Source: JANLUX01 sp031366005 (lineage in GTDB: Bacteria; Bacteroidota; Bacteroidia; AKYH767-A; OLB10). From it: DNA of 64,000 nucleotides. Below the pieces are notes generated by a model that had not been told where the DNA came from, did not search any database, and saw only the letters and a list, made by a program, of their open reading frames with translations. The stretch's first letter is position 1. Every line of letters begins with the position of its first letter. The translations under genes and the position numbers were made by a program. Shown here in pieces: positions 44,376 through 53,429 of the stretch. The DNA is taken from contig JANLZB010000094.1 of the NCBI GenBank assembly GCA_031366005.1, forward strand, positions 50,684-114,683. Reading direction: 5' to 3'.

Positions 44376-44422
44376 CTGGTTATCCGAATTAAAAAAATAT
44401 TTTGTGAATTAAAAAGAGAGAA

Positions 44423-44449
44423 GGCGGCACATTCCCTCATGTACCGCCC
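44423..44449. terminator. Hairpin after the response regulator
   Basis: GGCGGCACAT pairs with ATGTACCGCC with one mismatch around TCCCTC. No T-run follows, so termination is likely but not certain. Confidence 0.55.
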
Positions 44450-44564
44450 TCAGAACTTTAAATAATGTTGCAATTTTACGGCAATGTTTATAAAAAGTTA
44501 AGAGGGTAACAATAAAATTTTTTCTTATGGTGATATTAGCTTAACTATTCTTATCGGAAAATTT

Positions 44565-45644
44565 TCAGCCATTAGATGACAGGTGAAAATGCGTAGCGTT
44601 ATTTGAAATATTAGTTGGGTTTGAACTATTCATACTATCCAAATAAGTATAAACCGTTTTAGTGATACCTGCAATTACTTCAGTAAGATTCTTAACATTA
44701 TTTCCACTTGTCATTATGGTAAGCAAATACGCTTTTCCATCCATGTAAATAATTCCTGATTCATGAAGTTGGTGCAGGTTATTATCATCCGTCCATTCAC
44801 CGAACTTATGAGCAACCAGCGTTCCTTTGGGTAAACCTGCAACCAACCCATCTCTAAAATCAGTTTTTGCAAGAAGTTCAAAAGCAAATTCTGCATGGTT
44901 ATAATTAAGATAACCGCCATTGTATAATACCTTTAAAAACGTTGAATAATCTCTTGCAGAAATTGTGTAACCCATTTTATAAACATCAGGTACAGTAAGG
45001 CCCAGATACTCAAAAGTCCTTTTGTGTTCTTCAACATCCATTAAATCATGTAAAAGATTGGTAGCATTATTATCAGAATAAGAAACCATATATTCTAATA
45101 ATTCTTTTATTGTATAAGATTTTCCCAATTGAATTTGCTGTGAATTGAATGTTTGTATCCGTGTGGTTTTTAATTTGTCCGTAAAGCGTATGCTTCTGTT
45201 TAATAATCCTGGATTTTTTTCTTCCATTTTTAAAAAAGTGATCAGCAAGGGCAATTTCAATAGAGAAGCAGGATGAAATTTCTCCTCCGGATTTACATTG
45301 ATCCAGTTCCCTTTATTAAAACCTCTGAAATAAACTGACGCAGTAATAAGATGATTGGAAGATTTATAGTCAGCTATTTTATTTTCTAATTGCGACTTTA
45401 AGGGCAGATATTTTGCCCCTTCACATTCCGGTTCTGCATACACTAATGGATGTATAAATTTATATCCTTTCAGCCGTTCAATTCTATAGCTGCATGTATT
45501 GGATTGAACAGGTTGTTCAACCGTAGTAACCGAATGTTCTGTAGTTGAAGAATTTTTTAATCGCTGATTGGAAATAAACCAGGTAACTATTGAACTGATA
45601 ATGGAAGTTGTCACCAATAAAATGATGATGTTTTTATTTTTCAT
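44565..45644 (-). CDS. Class A beta-lactamase-like serine hydrolase
   Basis: A 359-residue membrane-anchored protein. One N-terminal hydrophobic helix (IIILLVTTSIISSIVTWFI) is followed by a penicillin-binding-like domain. The SxxK motif is S127-LL-K130 (HPASLLKLP) and SDN is at 190-192 (YSDNNATN). The third box is K280-F-G (VAHKFGEW) in place of KTG. No Glu166-type omega loop is clear. The family includes true beta-lactamases and peptidoglycan-related esterases; the altered third box and anchor argue against assuming drug resistance. The start at 45644 gives the anchor directly at the N-terminus. Confidence 0.82.
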   Translation of the reverse strand: MKNKNIIILLVTTSIISSIVTWFISNQRLKNSSTTEHSVTTVEQPVQSNTCSYRIERLKGYKFIHPLVYAEPECEGAKYLPLKSQLENKIADYKSSNHLITASVYFRGFNKGNWINVNPEEKFHPASLLKLPLLITFLKMEEKNPGLLNRSIRFTDKLKTTRIQTFNSQQIQLGKSYTIKELLEYMVSYSDNNATNLLHDLMDVEEHKRTFEYLGLTVPDVYKMGYTISARDYSTFLKVLYNGGYLNYNHAEFAFELLAKTDFRDGLVAGLPKGTLVAHKFGEWTDDNNLHQLHESGIIYMDGKAYLLTIMTSGNNVKNLTEVIAGITKTVYTYLDSMNSSNPTNISNNATHFHLSSNG

Positions 45645-45705
45645 TGTTTTAATAAGAAGATTTAAAGAATTATGCAAAACTATAAATTATTATTTTTTGA
45701 GAGTA

Positions 45706-45858
45706 TTAGAGCCTGTTTATATTTTTTATTATAAAATGTTGTTTTGTCTTCGAAGTTACTCCCCTGAAGAGGAACAGTGACCGTGACTGTTCTCTTTCAG
45801 GGGTTAGGGGTTGGCGATTAATAACATAATTATATATAGAAACTTAAACAGGCTCTTA
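45706..45858. mobile_element. MITE with 11-bp terminal inverted repeats and TTA target duplication
   Basis: GAGCCTGTTTA (45709-45719) and TAAACAGGCTC (45845-45855) are perfect terminal inverted repeats. The trinucleotide TTA flanks both ends (45706-45708 and 45856-45858). Inside is an 18-bp imperfect palindrome, CCCCTGAAGAGGAACAGT with ACTGTTCTCTTTCAGGGG (45761-45803). It has no coding capacity. Ends and target size fit an IS5-family-like transposase acting in trans, but that family assignment is inference. Confidence 0.8.
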
Positions 45859-45974
45859 ATATTTTTTTTGAAAAATAAAGTTAGGAAAAATTTTTAAAAA
45901 TTGCAAGCGGAAATTGGTGAATGCATATAGAAAAATTAATACAGGTATTAATTATTTCGGAATTAACGCAGAAA

Positions 45975-46007
45975 AAAAGCGCACCTGATAAATCAGTATG
46001 CGCTTTT
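45975..46007 (-). terminator. Terminator of the gene at 46029-46454
   Basis: AAAAGCGCA pairs with TGCGCTTTT, with an inner CTGAT/ATCAG stem. On the minus strand it runs into a T-tract. Confidence 0.85.
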
Positions 46008-46028
46008 AATACATTTAGAAATATTTCT

Positions 46029-46454
46029 TTATTTCAAACCCATAATTTCAATTTCTGCTCTCTCTTTTTCATCCTTTCTTACCGGAACGGTTTTATAAAC
46101 TAAAACAATTTTTTTGATTCGCTTATCAGAGCTTGTTAAATCATAAGCCTGTGTCTCCTGATCTTTGTCAAGTGTCATGCTTACATCAATAGACTGTGGA
46201 GATGCCACATCATAATAATAAACTTCCATTGATTTTAAATCAACAGATGAATCTTCAGCTTTTAATTTTACCTGCTTGAAATGATTGTTACCCACAACAA
46301 GAACTTCGTCCTTATCCGTTTTATAACTCACATGGCATTCGGTAATTTTATGCCACCCTGGTTTGTCACTAACTACAACAGCAGGTTTTTGCGCAAGGAG
46401 TGAGCCATAACTCATGGTTATGACTGACAACATCATTAAAATTTTCTTTTTCAT
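46029..46454 (-). CDS. Exported DUF2541-like protein
   Basis: A 141-residue protein with a signal peptide (MLSVITMSYGSLLAQ, ending near residue 22). The mature part starts VVVSDKPGWHKITECHVSYK, has HFKQVKLKAEDSSVDLKSM in the middle, and ends KIVLVYKTVPVRKDEKERAE. This is a single copy of the domain that occurs twice in the frameshifted gene at 55945-56777. It resembles the DUF2541 (YaaI) family of unknown function, an assignment made by eye. Confidence 0.7.
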   Translation of the reverse strand: MKKKILMMLSVITMSYGSLLAQKPAVVVSDKPGWHKITECHVSYKTDKDEVLVVGNNHFKQVKLKAEDSSVDLKSMEVYYYDVASPQSIDVSMTLDKDQETQAYDLTSSDKRIKKIVLVYKTVPVRKDEKERAEIEIMGLK

Positions 46455-46659
46455 GGTATCTTTTTCATTATCTGAAATAAATTATGTGCCAACAGCCGTT
46501 TTATCTGTACCGGACAAAGGAATTTTTTATAAATACATTATAAATTCATCAATGTTAATATAGTAAATAACTTAGCCAGTATATAAAAAAACTGAAAGAA
46601 TTGATCGTAAAAAAATACGTTTTAGCCTACTGTTAACATCTGTGATAAGCCGATGGAAT

Positions 46660-49158
46660 TTAATTTACCAATTGCCTGGTTAATGATCCAACATTTTCAT
46701 TTGGCAGATAAACATAAAAAGATGATCCTACTCCCAAATTGCTTTTGGCTACGATAAAACCATTATGATTTTGAATCATTTTTTTACAGATGGCAAGCCC
46801 TATACCGGTACCGGAATATTTATCTTTAGAATGCAATCTTTGAAACAAACCAAATATTTTTTCAGATTGATTTTCTTCGAATCCAATACCGTTATCTTCT
46901 ATTTTTAATTCCACATAATTTTTATCAGGAACCGGACCGCGGATTTTTATTTTTTCTCCTTTAACAATATCAAATGATATTTTAATATGAGGAGGTACCC
47001 CATCTTTTGAATATTTGATTGCATTACTTATCAGGTTCAATAATACTTGTTGAAGCTGAAATGGAATTATTTTAATGGTGGGCAAAGGTGTGCTTTCAAT
47101 GATTACTTTTTTATCTTCAATAATTGCTGAAAGTGTATTCTTTACTTCTTCCAGCAGTAAGTTGAGATCCGTTACTTCAAAATTACTTGTTGAAGAAGTC
47201 GTTTGAGAAAAAGTAAGTAAATCTTCAATAAGCATTTTCATCCGGGTAGATGAAAGATTAATTTTATCAAGGTATTCCATTTCAGTAGGGGGTAATATGT
47301 TCTTTCCCTTTTCAAAAATGCGGTTGGTGTACAATTGTATTTTACGCAAAGGTTCCTGCAGATCGTGACTTGCTATGTAATTAAATGATTCTAACTCTTT
47401 GTTCATTCTTTCCAATTCATTGTTTTTATATTCAAGAGAAGTATTTAATTCTTCAAGCTGAATTGTCTTAAATTTCAATTCATCCTGTGTTTGTTTCTCA
47501 ATACTAATGTCTCTTAGAAAAGCAATAAAAACTCTTCTGCCTTGCTGAAGGGATTGGGAGATAGTAATGGAAATATAAAATTCTTTCCCATGCTTATTCA
47601 GGGCAGTTAGTTCCAGTGTTTTATTCAATATTCTTGCAACACCGGTTTCAATCAATCTTTTCATTCCCTGTTTGTGTGCCTCTTTATATTGAGCGGGAAT
47701 GATTGTATCTGTTAAATGTTTACCGATAACTTCATCCGCTTTCCATCCGAATATTTCTTCCGTTTTAGGGTTCCATAAAGTGATAATACTGTTTTCATCA
47801 ATTACAATTACAGCATCAGGAGCGTTATTAATTAATTGCTTCAGGTATTCTTCTTTATCCTGTAATTCGAGGTTGAGATTATGCTCCTTGGTAATATCCT
47901 GACATGTGCCAATTAATTTGAGAGGCTTTCTTTTTTTATTCGTAACTACTTGTCCTTTTCCTCTTAAAACTTTTATGTTTCCATCCGGATTAACAATTCT
48001 CATTAAGTAATCAGCTGCCTGTAATGTTTGCAATGATTCCTGTATTTCATTAATTCTTTTTTCTCTGTCCTCAGCGTGAATAAATGAAATAAACTTTTCA
48101 AAAGTTATTTGTTCCGACTGTGGTTCGAGTCCATAGATACGGTACATCTCATCCGACCAATCAATTTTATTTGCTTCGATATCCCAGGACCAGTTGCCGA
48201 TATGCGTGATTGCCTGTGCCTGTTTGTGCAATTCTTCACTTTCTTTAAGCTGCTGAAGCAACGCATCTTTTTTAGTAACATCCATAATGCTACCTTTCAT
48301 CTTAACAGGTTTACCATCGCGAAAACTCACTTTACCTCTCGACCATATTTTTTTTGTTTTGTTGTTTTTAACAAACCTGTATTCACATTCATAAATACCA
48401 TCATTGTGAAAAGATTTTTCAAGAGCGTTGCGCAAAGACTCGCGATCCTCATCATGTACATTTTCCATGAATGATTCAAGAGTGTTGGTCTTTGTCATTT
48501 CAAAAATTTTCATCAACCCAGGTGTAAATGCAGACGACTTACCCCCTTCCAAATCCCATAAAAAACTTCCCATATCAGCAAGCTCCTGCGCTTCGAGTAA
48601 TTCCTGCTCGCGTTGTTCTAACTTTGAATTAATGGTGCTTAACTTTTCCTGTTGTATTTGTAAGTAAGCATTAAAAGATGATGTTTCATTTTCTGCAATA
48701 TAACGATCCACTTCTTCCATTACATTAATAAAAAGTGCAAAGTCATTGGTGTATAAGGATAAAAGTTTGCGTAATGTTTTTCGCCTGATGAATGAAACGA
48801 TAGTTATGTCTTCTGCTACTACTTGTTCGCGCTCCAGAAAAGAAATACGGTTTTTGATATAGTCATCAGCAGATTTTACAATATAATCCCTTGCCTTATT
48901 TTGTACTAATGCAGTAAGAAATTCCTTTGCAGATTTTTCAGCCAACTGCAGCAGTTCCTCTTCCGGCATTTGTGAAAAAAATTTGAGCAAAGGAACTTCT
49001 TCATCGCGTGAGGTTTTCAATTGTTCTCGCGAGTAATCTTCCAGATGATTATTTAAAATAAAAGACGCAAAATCAGGAAGATATTCAAAAGACAATTTAT
49101 CTTTTGGATTTTTCATTGCAGATTTTTCCTTTGACTTTTTACCAGGCAGTTTCCCCAT
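46660..49158 (-). CDS. Soluble PAS-domain histidine kinase
   Basis: An 832-residue kinase with no membrane segment, so it senses a cytoplasmic signal. A helical N-terminal region (about 20-185, with a coiled coil at 165-190) resembles RsbR-type globin-fold sensors only loosely. Three PAS domains follow at about 190-297, 310-425 and 440-555. The HisKA phospho-acceptor is H598 in ASHDLQEPLRK, and the HATPase domain has the N box near 690 and GTGIGLAICKK. The response regulator at 49159-49674 ends directly before its start, so the pair is translationally linked and almost certainly works together. Confidence 0.92.
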   Translation of the reverse strand: MGKLPGKKSKEKSAMKNPKDKLSFEYLPDFASFILNNHLEDYSREQLKTSRDEEVPLLKFFSQMPEEELLQLAEKSAKEFLTALVQNKARDYIVKSADDYIKNRISFLEREQVVAEDITIVSFIRRKTLRKLLSLYTNDFALFINVMEEVDRYIAENETSSFNAYLQIQQEKLSTINSKLEQREQELLEAQELADMGSFLWDLEGGKSSAFTPGLMKIFEMTKTNTLESFMENVHDEDRESLRNALEKSFHNDGIYECEYRFVKNNKTKKIWSRGKVSFRDGKPVKMKGSIMDVTKKDALLQQLKESEELHKQAQAITHIGNWSWDIEANKIDWSDEMYRIYGLEPQSEQITFEKFISFIHAEDREKRINEIQESLQTLQAADYLMRIVNPDGNIKVLRGKGQVVTNKKRKPLKLIGTCQDITKEHNLNLELQDKEEYLKQLINNAPDAVIVIDENSIITLWNPKTEEIFGWKADEVIGKHLTDTIIPAQYKEAHKQGMKRLIETGVARILNKTLELTALNKHGKEFYISITISQSLQQGRRVFIAFLRDISIEKQTQDELKFKTIQLEELNTSLEYKNNELERMNKELESFNYIASHDLQEPLRKIQLYTNRIFEKGKNILPPTEMEYLDKINLSSTRMKMLIEDLLTFSQTTSSTSNFEVTDLNLLLEEVKNTLSAIIEDKKVIIESTPLPTIKIIPFQLQQVLLNLISNAIKYSKDGVPPHIKISFDIVKGEKIKIRGPVPDKNYVELKIEDNGIGFEENQSEKIFGLFQRLHSKDKYSGTGIGLAICKKMIQNHNGFIVAKSNLGVGSSFYVYLPNENVGSLTRQLVN

Positions 49159-49674
49159 CTATAAAGTTTTTGAAGAAAATACAAACTGCTGCAGGGAAAC
49201 ATGGGGTTTGTACTTATTCCAATCAAGTTTTAAAACCCTGGAAGTAATACTCTCCAGGTCCTGAAATGAAGAAGGTTTTTTAATGTAAAGATTAGCTCCC
49301 TTTTCAAAAGTTTCTTCAATATCTTTTATGGAAGAAGAAGTGGAATAAATAACCACAGGTATATTTTTTAAACGTTCGGTTTGCCTTATTTCTATTAAAC
49401 ATTCGAAGCCTGATTTGTGAGGCATGTTTAAATCCAGGAAAATGATATCCGGTAAGGGATTGCCATTAGATAGAATGTCAATCAGGCATTTTCCGTCTTC
49501 TGCAAATTCTAGTTTGGTATTTAAAGATTTGCTTTCAATGGCTTCTTTAAAAAGGTCTCTGTCATCGGGATCATCATCAGCAAGAATTAAACTCAGTGTT
49601 TGAATCTTTTTATCCAGATTTAAAACCACTGGTTTATCTTTCATTTCACTGTTCTGATAATTACTATCGCTCAT
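49159..49674 (-). CDS. Single-domain response regulator, partner of the PAS kinase
   Basis: A 171-residue receiver protein. Acidic pocket SLILADDDPDDRDLF, phospho-acceptor in IIFLDLNMPHKSG, switch residue in PVVIYSTSSSI and lysine in LYIKKPSSF. I chose the ATG at 49674 (MSDSNYQNSEMKDK); the longer open frame adds a non-conserved hydrophobic leader. Its TAG stop is immediately followed by the kinase ATG, and it is transcribed first. It lacks an output domain and probably acts by protein contact. Confidence 0.88.
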   Translation of the reverse strand: MSDSNYQNSEMKDKPVVLNLDKKIQTLSLILADDDPDDRDLFKEAIESKSLNTKLEFAEDGKCLIDILSNGNPLPDIIFLDLNMPHKSGFECLIEIRQTERLKNIPVVIYSTSSSIKDIEETFEKGANLYIKKPSSFQDLESITSRVLKLDWNKYKPHVSLQQFVFSSKTL

Positions 49675-49905
49675 AAAAACAACGATTGGATCGTAAGTCA
49701 GTTTTCCCGGAAAAGAATTATTTCTGTTTCCCATAAACATTCTCATAATGACCTTGTTTAATATTATACACCAAAGAAAAGCTGAAATAGAATGCAAAAA
49801 AAATTTTATCACAAAAAATTTTATATTTATGAAACTGACCGGAGAAATTAATTTAGCTGTCTGATGTTATAACCTTTCATTAATTATTTTCCGTAACAGA
49901 TTATC

Positions 49906-49913
49906 TAATTTCG
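49906..49913 (+). promoter_or_regulatory. Predicted -7 element of trmD
   Basis: TAATTTCG, close to TAnnTTTG, lies only 5 nt before the trmD ATG (49918). The transcript would therefore be leaderless or nearly so. Confidence 0.45.
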
Positions 49914-49917
49914 CGCT

Positions 49918-50592
49918 ATGCGTATTGACATCATCACCGTACATCCTGATTTATTGCAAAGCCCTTTCAGCCACTCCATATTAAAACGTGCTGCTGATAA
50001 AGGATTGGTAGAGATCAACCTGATCAACCTTCGCGATTATGCATTCAATAAACATAAAAGTGTAGATGATTATGCTTTTGGTGGTGGTGCAGGCATGGTG
50101 ATGATGGTGGAGCCAATTGCTCTTTGCATTGAGGATTTAAAATCCAAAAGAAATTATGATGAGGTTATTTACCTGAGCCCTGACGGGGAATTGTTTAACC
50201 AGGCAATTGCCAATGAACTTAGCTTAAAGCAAAATATTATTCTACTATGCGGTCATTATAAAGGGGTGGATGAGCGTGTGCGCCAGCATTTCGTCACAGG
50301 TGAAATTTCCATCGGAAACTATGTTCTTTCAGGTGGCGAACTGGCAGCGGCTGTTGTAGCTGATGCTGTAATCCGGTTGTTGCCCGGTGTTCTAAACGAT
50401 GAAACATCTGCGCTAAGCGATTCTTTTCAGGACGATTTGATTGCACCACCGGTTTATACGCGGCCGGCTGAGTTCAGAGGCTGGCAGGTTCCTGAGATTT
50501 TATTGAGTGGTCACGAAGCCAAAATAAATGAATGGCGCCACGATCAAAGCATTGAACGAACGCGTATGCGGAGACCGGATTTGCTGAAATAA
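49918..50592 (+). CDS. trmD: tRNA (guanine-37-N1)-methyltransferase
   Basis: A 224-residue SPOUT methyltransferase that methylates G37 next to the anticodon and so prevents frameshifting. It starts MRIDIITVHPDLLQSPFSHS, has YAFGGGAGMVMMVEP, ILLCGHYKGVDERVRQH and EISIGNYVLSGGELAAAV with the knotted AdoMet-binding loop, and ends with the GHEAKINEWRHDQSIERT motif. It lies just before rplS, the conserved partner in many bacteria. The likely promoter leaves almost no 5' leader. Confidence 0.95.
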   Translation: MRIDIITVHPDLLQSPFSHSILKRAADKGLVEINLINLRDYAFNKHKSVDDYAFGGGAGMVMMVEPIALCIEDLKSKRNYDEVIYLSPDGELFNQAIANELSLKQNIILLCGHYKGVDERVRQHFVTGEISIGNYVLSGGELAAAVVADAVIRLLPGVLNDETSALSDSFQDDLIAPPVYTRPAEFRGWQVPEILLSGHEAKINEWRHDQSIERTRMRRPDLLK

Positions 50593-50641
50593 ATATTAGA
50601 AAGTAAGTGATCTTAACGCTTAATTACTGATAATTTTTTCT

Positions 50642-50649
50642 TAATATTG
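50642..50649 (+). promoter_or_regulatory. Possible -7 element before rplS
   Basis: TAATATTG followed by CGCTCCC resembles the sequence before rpsA (TACATTTGCGCTCC). It lies 38 nt before the ATG and would give rplS its own promoter. Confidence 0.4.
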
Positions 50650-50686
50650 CGCTCCCAAAAATTACGAGTTTAAAAACATACACATC

Positions 50687-51070
50687 ATGGACTTAATGAA
50701 AGTTGCACAGGAACAAACAGGCGCATTAAAGCAATGGCCTGAATTTAAAGCAGGTGATACTGTGACAGTTACCTATAAAATTATTGAAGGAACAAAAGAG
50801 CGTGAGCAGATGTTCCAGGGAGTTGTTTTGCAACGTAAAGGTTCAGGAATGACTGAGACTTTTACTATTCGCAAGATTTCAGGGGGTGTAGGAGTAGAGC
50901 GGATTTTCCCAATCAATAGTCCAAAAATTACCAAACTTGAAGTGAATAAGCATGGTAAGGTTCGCAGAGCACGTATTTTCTACTTACGCAATGTAAGCGG
51001 TAAGGCAGCACGTATTGAGGAAAGAATTGGTAATGTAAAGACAAAGGCTGTAGCCGAAGTAGAGTCATAA
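50687..51070 (+). CDS. rplS: 50S ribosomal protein L19
   Basis: A 127-residue ribosomal protein at the 30S-50S interface. It shows FKAGDTVTVTYKIIEGTKER, the FQGVVLQRKGSGMTETFTIR segment and GVGVERIFPINSPKITKLEV, then RRARIFYLRNVSGKAARIEE. Length and motifs are typical. It lies 95 nt after trmD on the same strand and is followed by a clear terminator. Confidence 0.96.
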   Translation: MDLMKVAQEQTGALKQWPEFKAGDTVTVTYKIIEGTKEREQMFQGVVLQRKGSGMTETFTIRKISGGVGVERIFPINSPKITKLEVNKHGKVRRARIFYLRNVSGKAARIEERIGNVKTKAVAEVES

Positions 51071-51092
51071 CGAACAACATCTTTAAAATAAT

Positions 51093-51131
51093 AATCCCTT
51101 TGTACAATTGTGCGAAGGGATTTTCTTTTTA
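51093..51131 (+). terminator. Terminator of trmD-rplS
   Basis: AATCCCTT (51093-51100) pairs with AAGGGATT (51115-51122), then TTCTTTTTATT. Confidence 0.85.
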
Positions 51132-51202
51132 TTACATATTATTAATTTTTTGGAATTAAATCTTATCATTAAGCTGGTGCGTAGTTATTTGAAAGATTTA
51201 AG

Positions 51203-52174
51203 GTGCATACACGATATTTTTTTATTCTGTTTTTTAATTTTTCCGTAATATCGATTTCAGCACAACCAATAGATAACACTGCCCTTTATCGAAGTGTTAA
51301 TCATAACAGTTATTTTAGGTTTTATTATGACAATGATTTTTTTACTGCAACAGATCAGTATTATTCGCAAGGAATAAATTTTGAATGGATTCATCCAAAG
51401 CTGAATAAATTTCCTTTATCATCATTATTAATACGAAAGCAAAATAGTCCAGTCAAATATGGTTTGGCAATTGAACATCTTGCCTATACTCCAACTAGTA
51501 TTCGCCACTTAGAAATAATTGAAGGTGACAAGCCATTTGCCGCTTGTTTGTCTTTAAAAACTTTTGCAATTACCAGCGATACTATTAAGCATTGTAGATT
51601 ATCTTCAACACTGAACGTTGGCGTAATGGGACCTGCGGCTGGTGGCGAGTGGATGCAAAAAACCATTCATCGAAACTTAAATAATATAGAACCGTTGGGA
51701 TGGAATCACCAGGTTCAAAATGATGTGATTATTAATTATGATTTGACTTATGAAAAAGTGTTTTTATCCTGTAAGCAATTATTTTCTTTAAGCTCATTTT
51801 CTCAGATTGCTGCAGGCACATTGCATGATAAAGCAAGTGCTGGACTCATTATTATGATTGGGCATTTTGATAATCCATTAATCAATTTGAATAATAATAT
51901 AACCAATAAAAAACTTACGATTCAATTCTATAATAAACCTTCCTTAAATTTTATTGGTTATGATGCAACGTTGCAAGGCGGATTATTCAATCACAATAAC
52001 CCTTATATAATTTCCTCTAAAGAAATAACCCGAATAACCATTGAAGATGAAATGGGGATAACAATACAATACAGAAAAATTTATTTAGAGTATTTTCAAC
52101 ACTTTATCACCAAAGAATTTAAGACCGGAAAATATCACCGGTGGGGTGGAATCAGGATGGGTATTTGGTTATAA
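51203..52174 (+). CDS. LpxR-like lipid A deacylase family outer-membrane protein
   Basis: A 323-residue outer-membrane protein starting at GTG. A signal peptide (YFFILFFNFSVISISAQ) leads into the family-specific RFYYDNDFFTATDQYYSQGI, the N-x-D-x(7)-DxYYTxG-type active-site loop of LpxR. The later VMGPAAGGEWMQKTIH is also typical. LpxR removes acyl chains from lipid A at the outer membrane, but Bacteroidota relatives have not generally been shown to do so. The rest is beta-rich with a C-terminal aromatic residue. Confidence 0.82.
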   Translation: MHTRYFFILFFNFSVISISAQPIDNTALYRSVNHNSYFRFYYDNDFFTATDQYYSQGINFEWIHPKLNKFPLSSLLIRKQNSPVKYGLAIEHLAYTPTSIRHLEIIEGDKPFAACLSLKTFAITSDTIKHCRLSSTLNVGVMGPAAGGEWMQKTIHRNLNNIEPLGWNHQVQNDVIINYDLTYEKVFLSCKQLFSLSSFSQIAAGTLHDKASAGLIIMIGHFDNPLINLNNNITNKKLTIQFYNKPSLNFIGYDATLQGGLFNHNNPYIISSKEITRITIEDEMGITIQYRKIYLEYFQHFITKEFKTGKYHRWGGIRMGIWL

Positions 52175-52181
52175 AGGAATT

Positions 52182-52742
52182 TTAACTTGTTGTAACATTG
52201 GAACAGACTTTTCTAAATTTACCGTAAGTCATTTCCCAAAGATTAACCCGTTGTTCAAAGTTTATCCAGCCCGGAGTTGTTATATAATTTTTGACAAAAC
52301 TGAACCCAACTTTTTCAAGTGTTTTATTAGGAGCAGGATTTAATGCATAGGGTTCGCAATACAATTTTTTTAATTGAAGATTCTTAAAAAAATAAGGTAA
52401 TGTCAATTTTATTAATTCGTTTCCAAATCCTTTTTGCCTCACATCAGCCGTCCATAAATGCAAATGCATGAATGCTTCCTCTCCAAAAATTATTTTATTT
52501 ATGTTTGAATGACCAATAGCTTTATTGTTCAACAACCAGATGATACAATAAGATTTTTTTTCTTTATAGGATGCGCTCATTTGTTCATTGAGCATATTAG
52601 TCAACTCATCTTTAGCAGGTATTTTTTTTAAATCTACGCCCATACTTATCATAAAACCAGGATCAGACTCTAACCAATATTGAACAAGCGAATCAATATC
52701 TTCCTTTTGAATTTCTCTTACCGAAAGTGTGTTTGTTTTCAA
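52182..52742 (-). CDS. GNAT family N-acetyltransferase
   Basis: A 186-residue protein. The acetyl-CoA loop is in DVRQKGFGNELIKLTLPYFF, corresponding to the R/Q-x-x-G-x-G/A motif, followed by the KLYCEPYALNPAPNKTLEKVGF segment (quoted in part: PYALNPAPNKTLEKVGF), typical of ribosomal-protein- or small-molecule-acetylating members. The substrate is unknown. It converges on the LpxR-like gene, with 7 nt between the stops. Confidence 0.88.
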   Translation of the reverse strand: MKTNTLSVREIQKEDIDSLVQYWLESDPGFMISMGVDLKKIPAKDELTNMLNEQMSASYKEKKSYCIIWLLNNKAIGHSNINKIIFGEEAFMHLHLWTADVRQKGFGNELIKLTLPYFFKNLQLKKLYCEPYALNPAPNKTLEKVGFSFVKNYITTPGWINFEQRVNLWEMTYGKFRKVCSNVTTS

Positions 52743-52880
52743 TGTTGTGGTAGTAATACTTATATAATATTCAAAACTTAATTGTAAAGGGATTAGATGC
52801 AGGAAAAATATCTGAAATAATTGGATTAAAGTTCAAAAAAACAAAATTAGGCGAGCAATTAGTAAGTGATACATAATAAA

Positions 52881-52905
52881 AAAAACCGCTCTTAAAGCGG
52901 TTTTT
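52881..52905. terminator. Bidirectional terminator
   Basis: AAAAACCGCT pairs perfectly with AGCGGTTTTT around CTTAA. It serves the gene at 52929-53402 on the minus strand. Confidence 0.85.
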
Positions 52906-52928
52906 TTCTAATAGTTGAAAGATGGTTT

Positions 52929-53402
52929 TTACTTCATTTCTTTCGCTGTCTTGCCTGCATCTCTCATTGCTTTAATCTTATTATGTGATTGCTGTAATTT
53001 CTCACGTTGCTTCACAATAATATCTCTCGATTTTGCATTAAGCGCTGAGTCAGCAGTTAGCACATCATCATAAGCTTCCAATGCAGCGTCTTCACCAAAC
53101 TCGCATGATGCAATAATTGCATGTCGGTCTTTACCGGTGAGTGCAGCTTTAATATCCATCCAGGCACGATAAATTTTTCCTGAATTCTTTGTTCCTTCTG
53201 CAGGTGTGCCGTTAAGGCTTATTACTTCAGCGATAAGCTCACCACGATAAGTGCGGCTCTCGCCAGACATGCTGCTGAACAATGCTTTTAAATCTGCATC
53301 ATCCGTTTCTTTCATTGCACGCTCGTAACCTTCTATGCGGTCGTTATTGATTTCAATAAGTTCATTAATCAATGTTACTTGTTTTTCATTTGTGTTTTCC
53401 AT
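52929..53402 (-). CDS. PA2169-type four-helix-bundle protein (DUF2383)
   Basis: A 157-residue soluble four-helix protein of the ferritin-like superfamily. It opens LINELIEINNDRIEGYERAM and contains FGEDAALEAYDDVL, positions where the family has conserved acidic residues. The role is unknown; relatives are often induced in stress. It is divergent from the topoisomerase gene, with 27 nt between the starts. Confidence 0.85.
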   Translation of the reverse strand: MENTNEKQVTLINELIEINNDRIEGYERAMKETDDADLKALFSSMSGESRTYRGELIAEVISLNGTPAEGTKNSGKIYRAWMDIKAALTGKDRHAIIASCEFGEDAALEAYDDVLTADSALNAKSRDIIVKQREKLQQSHNKIKAMRDAGKTAKEMK

Positions 53403-53429
53403 ATCCGGTTTTTTTAAATTGTATTTAAC

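Noticed and set aside
44565..45644. Calling this gene a beta-lactamase resistance gene
   Set aside because: The third active-site box and the omega-loop glutamate are not clear, so only the superfamily can be claimed.
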